From Pseudofrankia nepalensis (GTDB taxonomy: Bacteria; Actinomycetota; Actinomycetes; Frankiales; Frankiaceae): 64,000 nt of DNA. Shown here piece after piece: positions 24,490-32,921 of this stretch. Each line of letters starts with the position of its first letter. Within the stretch, counting starts at the first letter, position 1. Location of the stretch: assembly GCF_016786305.1 (NCBI RefSeq), contig NZ_JADWYV010000001.1. One strand, 5' to 3'. The notes under the pieces were generated by a model. The model was not told the DNA's origin. It did no database searches and saw only the letters and a program-made list of their open reading frames with translations. The translations under genes were made by a program, and so were the position numbers.

Positions 24490-25749
24490 GTGGCGGACGC
24501 TGGGGCGGTGGCGGGTAGCCCGCTGACGGACTGGATCTCGCTGGGGGTTCTGACGTCGTTCGTCCCGCGTGACGCGGTCGACGAGGCGATCGAGGCGACG
24601 GGGAAGAACGCCCGGCGCAGCGACACGACGATCCCACCGCAGGTCGCGGCCTACTTCGTGATGGCGCTCGCGCTGTTCGCGGACGACGACTACGAGGCGG
24701 TCGCCCGCCGGCTCGCCGCCACGCTCGACGATCTCGACGTCGTCGGGCCGCGGTGGGAACCGACCTCGGGCGGGCTGACGAAAGCCCGCCAGCGGCTCGG
24801 CTCGGCGCCGCTGGCCGAACTGTTCTGTCAGGTCGCCGGGCCGGTCGCCGACCTGGACACGGTTGGGGCGTTCCTCGGCCGGTGGCGGCTGATGAGCATC
24901 GACGGGCTGGAGTGGGATGTCCCGGCCTCAAGGGAGAACATCGCCGCGTTCGGCCTGCCGGCCGGCCGTGACGGCGCGCCGGGGGCGCTGCCGAAGGTCC
25001 GCGCGGTGACCGTGTCCGAGTGCGCCTCGCACGCCGCGGTCCTGGCCGCGCTCGGTCCGGCCAGCGGGGCGAGACCCGCCAGCGAACAGGCGCTGGCCCG
25101 GACTCTCTACCACCGCCTGACGTCCGACTGGTTGCTGCTCGCGGACCGGAACTTCTACTCCTGGACGGACTGGTGCACGGCCACGGACACCGGCGCCGCG
25201 TTGCTGTGGCGAGTCAAGGCCGGCCTGCGGCTGCCCCCGCTGCGCGCGTTGCCCGACGGTTCGTACCTGACCGTGCTGGTCAACCCGAAGGCCACCGGGA
25301 AGGCACGCGACGCGCTGGTGGCCGCTGCCCGCGCCGGCGAGCCGCTCGACCCGGCGACTGCCCGCTACGCCCGCCTCATCGAATACGACGTGCCCGACCG
25401 CGAGGGCGACGGGAAACACGAGGTCATCGCCCTGCTCACCACCATCCTCGACCCCCGCGAGGCGACCGCGACCGCACTGGCCGGGGCGTACCAGCAACGC
25501 TGGGAACACGAGACCGGCAACAGGCAGCTCAAGACCTACCTGCGCGGCCCAGGAAAAGTCCTGCGTTCCCAGCATCCTGACACCGTCTACCAGGAGATCT
25601 GGGGCTACCTGCTCACCCACCACGCCATCAGCGCCCTGACCTGCCACGCCGCGACCGCCGCCGGGATCGACCCCGACCGGATCAGGTTCCTACGCACCGT
25701 CAGGATCATCCGGGACCGGATCGCCACCGACCCGGCCTTTTCCCCCTGA
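24490..25749 (+). CDS. IS4-family DDE transposase (main frame)
   Basis: Cuts and pastes the surrounding IS. The IS4 N-terminal domain is in the first 110 residues (WISLGVLTSFVPRDAVDEAI). The catalytic acids are Asp in LMSIDGLEWDVP, Asp in LLLADRNFYS and Glu in the Y(2)R(3)E(6)K signature YQQRWEHETGNRQLK. The frame ends at TGA 25747-25749. Moving one base forward there opens a further 70 codons (TLDEIAADITRPTRLNTRRE, then ARHNQYPVKKPGQHGTRHH) ending at 25960, which is the usual conserved tail of this family. So either the stop is bypassed by +1 frameshifting or the copy carries a one-base change. The start is GTG 24490, with GTG 24508 possible. Confidence 0.9.
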   Translation: MADAGAVAGSPLTDWISLGVLTSFVPRDAVDEAIEATGKNARRSDTTIPPQVAAYFVMALALFADDDYEAVARRLAATLDDLDVVGPRWEPTSGGLTKARQRLGSAPLAELFCQVAGPVADLDTVGAFLGRWRLMSIDGLEWDVPASRENIAAFGLPAGRDGAPGALPKVRAVTVSECASHAAVLAALGPASGARPASEQALARTLYHRLTSDWLLLADRNFYSWTDWCTATDTGAALLWRVKAGLRLPPLRALPDGSYLTVLVNPKATGKARDALVAAARAGEPLDPATARYARLIEYDVPDREGDGKHEVIALLTTILDPREATATALAGAYQQRWEHETGNRQLKTYLRGPGKVLRSQHPDTVYQEIWGYLLTHHAISALTCHAATAAGIDPDRIRFLRTVRIIRDRIATDPAFSP

Positions 25750-25750
25750 C
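25738..25750 (+). other. Possible +1 ribosomal frameshift site in the IS4 transposase
   Basis: The sequence TTTTCCCCCTGAC places CCC before an in-frame TGA followed by C, the weakest termination context. The peptidyl proline tRNA could re-pair on the overlapping CCT after a +1 slip, and the new frame encodes the missing family tail. This mirrors the logic of prfB and antizyme sites. A plain indel is the simpler alternative. Confidence 0.45.
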
Positions 25751-26408
25751 CAACGCGCACACACCCTCGACGAGATCGCCGCCGACATCACCCGGCCGAC
25801 CCGGCTCAACACCCGCCGCGAACGCACCTACCCCCACGCCGTCCGCCGCGCCCGCCACAACCAGTACCCGGTCAAGAAACCCGGCCAGCACGGCACCCGC
25901 CACCACTCACCGCCCACGATACGACTCGCCAACCCGACAAAACCCCAGACCGCAGCTTGATCAAATTAGCGGAAGTGGCATTGAGGCTTTCACCCTGCGC
26001 CAGATTTCCGAGGGCTGACATGATCTGGCGGTGGGCTTCGGAACTCGGATCGACCGGACCGCCCAGCTCGGGGATCCACAAACCCACACCATGCCGACTG
26101 AAGAGCGCGAACACCAGGCCGAACTGATACCCGTAGAACGCCCGGTGCGCCTCGCCGATGACGACCGCGTCGAAGCCGCGACCGGGGTCCATAAGATCCA
26201 CCAGCAGCTCGTTCGCCCGCGGCCTGCCCCTCCAGGGCAACGACCGACCCTGCCCGACGTCGAAATACTCGGCGACGATGACACCGTACGGCTCGATGAG
26301 CTCCCGAGCACGCGCCAGCTGCCAGTTGCGCGAGGAGGAAACATCCTCGTTCTCCTCAGCCGACACGCGGCCATAAAAGGCGAAAGAGATCACGGAAATA
26401 TCATCCAT

Positions 26409-27442
26409 AAAAGCAGGTCGCGAAAGGTAAAAGTGGCCGCCGTTGCGGCATAGGAGGGATACCGGACGTCAGATTTCTGGTACTGCTTCCGGGGAGAACC
26501 GCCCGCGCGCCCAGCCGGTCCCCGATGCGGCGGGACGCCGAGCCTGCGGGTTGCCAACCTCGCCGGCCCTCTTCCGGCGACTTCGAAGACCTACCTGGAC
26601 CCGCGCCAGAACCTCGCGGCCGACCTTCCAAGCTTCCAGGACATAGTACGCAACCGCCCGCCCGGACGGGCTAGGGAGCGCGGATAGAAAAGTTTTTCGC
26701 CGGCTCTAGGCCAAGCTTTCCAGAAAAAAGACAGAAATAGCTGGTTGCCTCATTCAACGACGCGGCCTCGCCCGTTCTCGGCCATTGGTAGTGGCAAAGC
26801 CTCGAAGGCAGGCCACACTCCCAGAAGCACGGGCATCATGGACCCGGCGGGCCACCCGACTCTCGCCAAACGGCACGGCCCCTGCCCTGGACTCGCCACC
26901 TGGCGGTGTGGTGCCGGCGACGCGAGGAGGCCAGTGAGCCCCAGCCGGTACCGAGGCCTGATGCGCAGAAAGACGTCGACGCGGCCACGGCCTCGGCCGT
27001 GGCCTCTGGCGCGCCGACGGCATGCCACCCGGTGTTGACCTGTGCTGTCAGCTGCGCCTCCGTTCAGACCCTGGTCTGGCCACGGTTGCCACGCCTCCGA
27101 GGCTACGGATGGTGACCGCTAGCCGCGCTAGGACTGCCGCCGTGCGCGGCCTGGATCGTTCCGATGAAGCGACTGAGAATCGTCCAGGGAATGCGCCAGC
27201 TACCGTAAGCTGTGAAGGTCCTGCCTTGGAGGGCGCCCTGCGCCGGTGCCGGCCGATGCTGCCCGGGCACCACCCGGGCAGCACGCAGGCAACCCTCTTC
27301 GCTGCTTCGCGTTCAGCGATGGTGGCCCTGAGCCTCGAGATCTGCATTGCGACCACACTGTGCGGCCGCGGTACCGATCGGGGCCACTCCATCTTGAGCC
27401 GTCGTCAATACCTGTGGATCTGGCGTGCTCGTCGTTTGCCGA
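26409..27442. other. About 1 kb without a recognised gene
   Basis: The region upstream of the recombinase has locally lower GC (for example 26690-26760, with runs of A) and no open frame with recognisable motifs or convincing codon use. It looks like eroded mobile DNA. Confidence 0.45.
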
Positions 27443-27991
27443 TCAGTTACTTCGGAGCAGTCGTGCGGCGGTCTGGGCGGGAGTCTCGTTACGGGTGTAG
27501 ATCGTCCGTGTCGCGACCAGCTCGGTGCCGCGGTCGTCGAGCCAGTGGGCGAGGAAGTCGTGCCCGTCGACGATCCAGGATCGGCCTTTGCTCGCTGCGC
27601 AGCGTCGCCGTAGCACGGTCAGTGAGCCCTCGCGTTCAGGGGAGGGAAGGAGACGGACCACGTCTCGGCAACGGCTCAGTGCGGCGCGGACCGTGACCAG
27701 GTGCCGGTGATCGGTGTAGCTAGTGTGGCCCGCGCCCAGTGCGATGACGGCGTCGGGATGATCCGCGGCGGCACGGGCCACGGCATGTGCTCGGGCCGGT
27801 TCCCATTCCACTTCGGCCGCGAGGCGTCCGACCGCGGCGATGCGCTCGCGGAGTTTGGCGATGCTCCATCCCACCTCCGCGTAGTACCCGTCCGCGGTGG
27901 CGTCCAGATCGACGAACGGTTTGTGCGTCCTCGCCGCGAGCTCTCGGCCGAGGGTGGTTTTCCCAGCGCCGGCCGGACCGACCAGAACCAT
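27443..27991 (-). CDS. Shikimate-kinase-like P-loop protein
   Basis: 182 residues from ATG 27991, which has GAGG 8 bases upstream; a GTG at 28024 overlapping the transposase stop is the alternative. Walker A is GPAGAGKTT at the N-terminus, followed by FVDLDA, an RERIAAVG/ALGAGHTSY segment in the place of the glycine-rich substrate loop, and an arginine-rich lid (LRRRCAASKGRSW). The fold is the shikimate kinase/gluconate kinase group that phosphorylates small molecules. It is not in an aro operon and lies among transposase relics, so it is unlikely to be the housekeeping shikimate kinase. Substrate unknown. Confidence 0.75.
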   Translation of the reverse strand: MVLVGPAGAGKTTLGRELAARTHKPFVDLDATADGYYAEVGWSIAKLRERIAAVGRLAAEVEWEPARAHAVARAAADHPDAVIALGAGHTSYTDHRHLVTVRAALSRCRDVVRLLPSPEREGSLTVLRRRCAASKGRSWIVDGHDFLAHWLDDRGTELVATRTIYTRNETPAQTAARLLRSN

Positions 27992-28020
27992 CCAGGGTGC
28001 CTCAGTGGCCGCCGATCGGC

Positions 28021-28532
28021 TCACGCGGCGATCACCTCATCGCGTTCGACGAGGCGACCCCGTTCGAAGCGCGCTCCGGCGCGGACGAGGGCGACGAGGT
28101 GGGGCGCGTTCACGGCCCGCCACCGCTGCCGGGCGGACTCCACCAGCTTGAAGACCATGGCCAGGGCGGCGGTGCGGGAGCCGGCCCCGCGGGTGACCTT
28201 GGTCCGCGGCCTCACGGTGGAGAAGGTGGACTCTAGGGGGTTCGTGGCGCGCAGGTGGATCCAGTGCTCGGCGGGAAAGTCGTAGAACGCCAGCAGCTGG
28301 CCCTGGTCGGCGGTGACCTTCTTGACGGCTTCGGGGAACTTCACGCCGTGGAGCTGGGCGAAAATCTTGATCGCCGCCTCGGAGCGGTCGCGGTCCTCGG
28401 CGTCGTAGATGTCCTGGATCGCTTTCTTCGCTCCGGGCTGCGCGGACTTCAGCAGGGAGCCGAGAACGTTGGCCGTTTTGTGAACCCAGCACCTCTGCTC
28501 GCGGATGGTGGGGAACACCTTGACCAGAGCCT
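28021..28532 (-). pseudogene. IS256-family transposase, C-terminal fragment
   Basis: The last 165 or so residues of a Mutator/IS256 transposase: FPTIREQRCWVHKTANVLGSLLKS, then AEDRDRSEAAIK, then LLAFYDFPAEHWIHLRATNPLESTFSTVR, the region carrying the catalytic Glu. The N-terminal two thirds, with the two catalytic Asp, are missing. Homology stops near 28532, where unrelated sequence begins. It cannot transpose by itself. Confidence 0.88.
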
Positions 28533-28600
28533 GTGGGGTGCAACTTCACGGTTAGGGCCGCTGAGCTGGGCAGACCCCACGTCGGGGATCATGGTCGGTC

Positions 28601-28912
28601 ATGGTGTCGACTGTCGTATTCCTCATGGTACGCAAACTGCTCACAGTCACTGGCCTCGGAGATCGGCCCGACGAGAAGGACGTCGAGATCGCCGTCCTAC
28701 GCCACCAGTTGACCGTCCTGCGCCGGCAGATTGCTCGGCCGCGGTACAGCCCGGCCGATCGGATGCTGCTGGCCACGCTGGCGCAGCTACTCCCCCGCCC
28801 GCGCTGGTCGGCGTTCCTCGTCACTCCTGCCACCCTGCCGCGCTGGCACCGAGAACTCGTGCGTCGCCCACTGGACACATCCGGCGCAGGGCCGGGGCCG
28901 CCGCCTGGACAG
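28601..28912 (+). pseudogene. Integrase-core-type transposase, N-terminal fragment with frameshift
   Basis: The N-terminal helix-turn-helix part of an actinobacterial integrase-core (IS3/IS481-like) transposase: EKDVEIAVLRHQLTVLRRQIARPRYSPADRMLLATLAQLLPRPRWSAFLVTPATLPRWHRELV. Just after, near 28868, the reading shifts frame (HWTHPAQGRGRR is in another frame) and homology ends by about 28912. The DDE core is absent. A relic. Confidence 0.78.
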
Positions 28913-29010
28913 CGTTACTGGCGGCGTATGTTGTCGTCGGACGGCGGCCGGCCGAGCTGCTGGTGCAGGCGGTCCAGACCTACCCAGGCGGCCTCGGGCC
29001 AGTTCGGTGG

Positions 29011-29373
29011 TCAGCCGGTGACCAGGCAGAAAGGGTGACCGGCCGGGTCCAGGAGCACCCGCCACCGGTCGCCGCCGGGCTGGTGATCCGGCCTGACCGC
29101 GCCGAGTCCCAGCGCCAGCTTCTCCGCCGCGTCAAGGTCCTCGACCCCGAGATCCAGGTGGAACTGCTGCGGCACAACCTGGCCGGGCCATCGCGGCGCC
29201 TGGTATCCGTCGACCCGCTGGAAACCCAGGTCACAGCCAGAACCGCCGGTCAGGGCGACGAACCCGTCGGCGTTGTACCCCAGCTCCATGCCTGTCATCT
29301 CTTGGTAGAACCGGGCCAGCGCCCGCGGATCGGCACAGTCCAGGGTCACGCCTCGCAGCGTGGCGATCGGCAT
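29011..29373 (-). CDS. VOC (glyoxalase/bleomycin-resistance fold) protein
   Basis: A 120-residue single-domain protein of the vicinal-oxygen-chelate superfamily. It starts MPIATLRGVTLDCADPRALARFYQEMTGME, the usual opening of the glyoxalase-like fold. It continues with a second half (QQFHLDLGVEDLDAAEKLALGLGAVR... DPAGHPFCLVTG), giving paired beta-alpha-beta-beta-beta modules. GAGGAGGAG lies 8 bases before ATG 29373, so the longer upstream frame is not used. Enzymatic role unknown; members include dioxygenases, lyases and antibiotic-binding proteins. Confidence 0.82.
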   Translation of the reverse strand: MPIATLRGVTLDCADPRALARFYQEMTGMELGYNADGFVALTGGSGCDLGFQRVDGYQAPRWPGQVVPQQFHLDLGVEDLDAAEKLALGLGAVRPDHQPGGDRWRVLLDPAGHPFCLVTG

Positions 29374-29778
29374 CGTCCACTCCTCCTCATCCATGTCCGC
29401 GGGCCGCGCGGCGACCCGCGCGTCGCCACCCAACCGCACTGTGGTGGCTCGGCTCCACTCATTTTCGGACCGGACAGCGCTCGTCCCGGGCAGCGGCCGT
29501 GCGCGCCGTCGCGCCACCCTCGCGCAAGAACCCGTAGATCGAGTTCGCCAGCGACGCGTCACCGCAAACCGGGTCACCGGACGTCACGGTGACGGTGAGA
29601 CCGCCGTCGCAGGAATGAATCATCCGACACCGAAGTGGCCAACAAGGCAGGAGCCGGCCAGTTGCCGAGTGGCCAACAAAGCCATCTCGGCAGTTCAGAC
29701 TGGCCAGGTAGATCCGATCCCTACACCCGCTGAGCGGGTCGATGGCATTGCGGAAGCGCGGACCGGGGCGCTGGACCC
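29374..29778. other. Intergenic region, nothing recognised
   Basis: About 400 bases between two minus-strand genes with no supportable gene, hairpin or operator. GTGGCCAACAA occurs twice (near 29636 and 29670). Confidence 0.4.
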
Positions 29779-30519
29779 TCAGTAGGCGGTGTTCGCGAGC
29801 CAGGTCGTCCAATGCTCCCGCTCGCCGGCGATCACCAGCCGGCCGTCATCGCCGGGGATTCGGCGCATCACCGCGAGCAGCAGGTCCGCGGCATTACCAC
29901 TCAGCGCGACGTCGCCAAAGCCGTGGCCATGCTCCCAGTCGATTCGGGACGGGCCGCCGCGGATCGTCCACTCCCCGTCGGCGCCGAGACCCTCGTCGGT
30001 GGCGTGCAGGTGCATCGTCGACCCGTCTCGCGGCATCGCGACGCCGGGCAGCGCGACCAGCAGGTCGAGCCACTCGGAGATTCCGTCGGCGGCGAGTGCC
30101 GGCTCGATCGGATGGTCGACACCCAGCGCGATCGCGGCGTCGACCCAGTGGACGACCGCCTCGTGCAGCCGTCGGACCCACCAGCGCGCCGGCTGCAGCC
30201 CGGCGGCCGTCGTCCACACCCGCGCCTCCGGATCGTCGGCCACGGCCTCCAGGAGCAGCCGCGGGCCCTGCCGAAACCAGGCGAGCGCGCCGTCGCGGTC
30301 CGCCGGTGGCCTGCCACCCTCGGCCTCGCGAGGGTCGAGGGCCTCCTGGGCCCGGGTCCGGACGATCGTGGTCGCCCACCGCGGCGCGCGTCCGACGTGG
30401 CGCATGATCTGGGTGAGGGTCCAGCCCGGGCAGGTCGGGACTGGCGTGGACCAGTCAGCCTCGCCAAGCAGGTCAGCGAGAAGACGATTCTGCTCCAACA
30501 GAAGAGCACCATGGTCCAC
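29779..30519 (-). CDS. Maleylpyruvate isomerase family mycothiol-dependent enzyme
   Basis: A DinB-fold protein of 246 residues with the actinobacterial mycothiol-dependent pattern. VPTCPGWTLTQIMRHVG gives the first metal-ligand His, and RRLHEAVVHWVDA gives the HXXXH pair. The C-terminal half (DGSTMHLHATDEGLGADGEWTI ... LSGNAADLLLAVMRR) matches the MDMPI C-terminal domain. Such enzymes use mycothiol for isomerisation or thiol transfer; the exact substrate is unknown. The start is GTG 30519; there is no strong ribosome site. Confidence 0.86.
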   Translation of the reverse strand: MDHGALLLEQNRLLADLLGEADWSTPVPTCPGWTLTQIMRHVGRAPRWATTIVRTRAQEALDPREAEGGRPPADRDGALAWFRQGPRLLLEAVADDPEARVWTTAAGLQPARWWVRRLHEAVVHWVDAAIALGVDHPIEPALAADGISEWLDLLVALPGVAMPRDGSTMHLHATDEGLGADGEWTIRGGPSRIDWEHGHGFGDVALSGNAADLLLAVMRRIPGDDGRLVIAGEREHWTTWLANTAY

Positions 30520-31101
30520 ATTCGAACCGTAGCCGTCGGGGCGCTCTCGCGCAGCGGGTCACGATCAGTTAATGCGCGACGGCCGTGCCCCTGTCCGCCG
30601 CCGAACGCCGCGGCGGCGCGCCCATTGGGCGACGAGGCCGGTCACACGCATCCACGCGCAGGCGTCGTTGCCATAGCCGCGGGGTTTCACACGGTCGCTG
30701 GGTGCTCCAGCGCCCCGCGCCCACACACCGCGGCCGTGGCCAACTACAGCGCGACCCCGACCAGCGGCCCACAGCACCAGCGGCGGAACTGTCGGACCGG
30801 CACAGTGGGAACAACCACGGGATACTTCCTCGGCGCGCCCATCTCGTCCGCTTCGTCCTGGTTTGACCGCCTCCATCAAACCCGGTGCGGGACAGACCTC
30901 CGGACGCGTCCTCCGGGATGCTGGAACGGTGGTGCAGCCACTGATCAGCCGTGTTCCCGCTATAGGTTCGGCTTGCGGAAGATCCGATGCATGCGACCGA
31001 AAACCCCGCTGTAGCCCAGACTGACTGACGTCTCTGCCTCGCCGTTGGCGCGGGGTGGAATGTCCGGACTCGCCCGGGCGGGTCAGTGCCTGGCGTAGCG
31101 C
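30520..31101. other. Intergenic region without a recognised gene
   Basis: About 580 bases. The open frames crossing it continue into the response-regulator gene out of frame and show no conserved motifs. Confidence 0.45.
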
Positions 31102-31746
31102 CTAAGCGAGCCCGGCTTCGTACGCGGCGATCACGAGATGGATCCGGTCGCGAGCGCCCACCTTCGCCAGGATGCGGGCCACGTGGGTCTTGGCGGTCAG
31201 CGGGCTGACGACCAGCTCGTCCGCGATCTCCTGGTTGCTTCGGCCCGCAGCGACCAGCCGAAGCACCTCGCGTTCGCGCGCCGTCAGGCGGGCCAGCCGC
31301 TCGGACGCAGGCGCGTCCGGGCGACTCAGCGCACGGGTGATGACCGCCCTGGTCGCGCCGGGCGACAGCAGCGCCTCCCCCGCCGCGATGGTGCGGATAG
31401 CGGCCAGCAACGCGTCCGGACGGGTGTCCTTGGGCAGGAATCCGCACGCCCCCGCGCGAAGGCCGCGCAGTACGTTGGTGTCTGTCTCGAACGTGGTCAG
31501 GATCAGCACCTTGCTGCCGCTCGATCCATCGTCAGCGAAGATCTGCCGAGTCGCCTCGATGCCGTCGGTGTTCGGCATCCTGATATCCATCAGGACGACG
31601 TCGGGGCGCAGGTCCTGGGTCAGCGTCACCGCCTCGACGCCGGTGCCGGCCTCCCCGACGACCTCCATGTCGTCAGCGGAGTTGACCAGCAGCGCGAACG
31701 CGCCGCGCACCAAAGCCTGGTCGTCGGCAAGCAGGACCCGGATCAC
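31102..31746 (-). CDS. NarL/LuxR-type response regulator
   Basis: Two-component transcription factor, 214 residues. The receiver domain has the acidic pair DD at 8-9, phospho-acceptor Asp54 in VVLMDIRMP, Thr in LILTTFE and the switch Lys in FLPKDTRP. The C-terminal LuxR helix-turn-helix is LTAREREVLRLVAAGRSNQEIADEL, then KTHVARILAKVGARDR. GTG 31746 overlaps the kinase stop (GTGA), so it is coupled to the kinase and is the last gene of the MMPL operon. It probably controls the transporter. Confidence 0.92.
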   Translation of the reverse strand: MIRVLLADDQALVRGAFALLVNSADDMEVVGEAGTGVEAVTLTQDLRPDVVLMDIRMPNTDGIEATRQIFADDGSSGSKVLILTTFETDTNVLRGLRAGACGFLPKDTRPDALLAAIRTIAAGEALLSPGATRAVITRALSRPDAPASERLARLTAREREVLRLVAAGRSNQEIADELVVSPLTAKTHVARILAKVGARDRIHLVIAAYEAGLA

Positions 31747-32918
31747 GACGGCACCCGCCGGATCTCCGGCAGCGGCAGGCTGACCCACACCTCGAATCCT
31801 CCGGACTCGCCCGGGCCGGCGGACAGTTCGCCGCCGACGGCCTGCGCTCGCCCTGTCATGCCGGCGATCCCGAAGCCGGCCGGTGTCACGGTTGAGTCCG
31901 GTCGCGCAGGCCCGGGATCGACGACCGCGATCCGCAGCCGGTGGCCGTCCTGGTCGAGGCGGACGGTCGCGTGCTTGGCCGTCGAGTGTCGAATGATATT
32001 GGTGAGCGACTCCTGGATGATCCGATAGGCCACGACGGATACCGTCGACGGTAGCTCGTCCGGGAGCCCGCCTACCTCCACGTCGACCCGGACATCAGCA
32101 GCCTCTGCCATCTCCACCAGGCGCTGCAGCTCGCCGAGGTGGGGCGCTGGTTCGGTTGGCTCGGCCTCGCCACCATGCAGCACGTCCAGAACGGCACGCA
32201 GCTCATGGAGTGTCGCCCGGCTCGTGTCCGACAGGTCGTGCAGCGTGCTGGACAGCTCCTGCAGCGACGCATCCCCGCGGCCCGGCAGCTGGTCGATCAG
32301 GTGCGCGGCGACGGACGCCTGGACGTTCGCGACCGCGAGGCCGTGCGCCAGGACGTCGTGTAGCTCGGCAGCGATCAGGACCCGCTCCTCGGCGACTCGC
32401 CGTTCGACCTCGTCGGCACGCTCCTGCTCGAGCCGCGCGGTGACGGCGGCCTTCCAGTCCTGATGGAAGCGGACCGCCAACCCGGCAAAGAAGGCCATGA
32501 ACAGCCAGCCGGCTCCGAGGAGAGCATCGCCAGGTGCCCCCGACGCCTCGTCGGCGCCGACCGGCACGATCACTGCGGTCGCCGCCACCAGGGCAGCGAC
32601 GGCCCGCCGCGGTGCCTCGCTGTAGCGCGCCGCCGTGAACGCCGCTACAAGTGAGGCCGGCATCGTGGCCTCATGGGGATAGTCGAGGAGGTGGTACGGC
32701 GTAGAGACGGCGAGGACCGCGAGGAGGGCGAGGATCGGCCAGCGCCGGCGGGCCAGCAACGGCACCGACATCGCGCCCAGGAGCGCGATCGCCCACAGAT
32801 CCACGCTTCGCTCGTGGTCCATATCGACCGAATCAAGCGTCACCGCGACGACGATGCCGAGCACGAACGACCCCGCCGCCAGCAGCCAATCGGCTACTGG
32901 CGGACGGAGCGCCGTCAT
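31743..32918 (-). CDS. DesK-type sensor histidine kinase
   Basis: Membrane sensor kinase of 391 residues. Several hydrophobic helices fill residues 5-140. The HisKA_3 dimerisation helix carries the phospho-His in AAELHDVLAHGLAVANVQ. The ATP-binding part has the N box region VVAYRIIQESLTNIIRHS and the G box GFGIAGMTGRAQAVGG. It sits 3 bases after the MMPL gene and overlaps the response regulator by 4 bases, so all three are one transcript. The signal is unknown. Confidence 0.92.
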   Translation of the reverse strand: MTALRPPVADWLLAAGSFVLGIVVAVTLDSVDMDHERSVDLWAIALLGAMSVPLLARRRWPILALLAVLAVSTPYHLLDYPHEATMPASLVAAFTAARYSEAPRRAVAALVAATAVIVPVGADEASGAPGDALLGAGWLFMAFFAGLAVRFHQDWKAAVTARLEQERADEVERRVAEERVLIAAELHDVLAHGLAVANVQASVAAHLIDQLPGRGDASLQELSSTLHDLSDTSRATLHELRAVLDVLHGGEAEPTEPAPHLGELQRLVEMAEAADVRVDVEVGGLPDELPSTVSVVAYRIIQESLTNIIRHSTAKHATVRLDQDGHRLRIAVVDPGPARPDSTVTPAGFGIAGMTGRAQAVGGELSAGPGESGGFEVWVSLPLPEIRRVPS

Positions 32919-32921
32919 CGT

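Larger units (their letters stand above)
24404..25982 (+). mobile_element. IS4-family insertion sequence, 1579 bp, complete
   Basis: Terminal inverted repeats begin with a perfect 12-mer (AATGCCACTTCC at 24404, GGAAGTGGCATT ending at 25982) and continue imperfectly for about 25 bases. A 12-bp target duplication, GAGGCTTTCACC, flanks it at 24392-24403 and 25983-25994. IS4 elements make 10-13 bp duplications. The single transposase gene fills most of it. The intact ends and duplication indicate recent insertion. Confidence 0.93.
23162..26408 (-). pseudogene. Large serine recombinase split by an IS4-family insertion
   Basis: Site-specific recombinase of the resolvase/invertase superfamily. The N-terminal part (25983-26408) has FYGRVSAEEN with the catalytic serine and the resolvase body through LGNLAQGES. 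The C-terminal part (23162-24403) has RVRAAMAAQTKIEGRYLGGRPPYGYRL, the recombinase domain (RAILVNPRYTGYQVWNKQ) and a zinc-ribbon region (HEECGLRMQARR, YYWCGYF). The IS at 24404-25982 sits between them. Removing it and one copy of the 12-bp target duplication restores one frame (NLAQGES joined to LHNTIRV). The stop lies 7 bases from tRNA-Leu, suggesting the recombinase of an integrated element using that tRNA. It is inactive as it stands. Confidence 0.9.

Noticed and set aside
30569..31447. A 292-residue minus-strand frame over the response regulator
   Set aside because: It is an out-of-frame shadow; the regulator's motifs are in the other frame.
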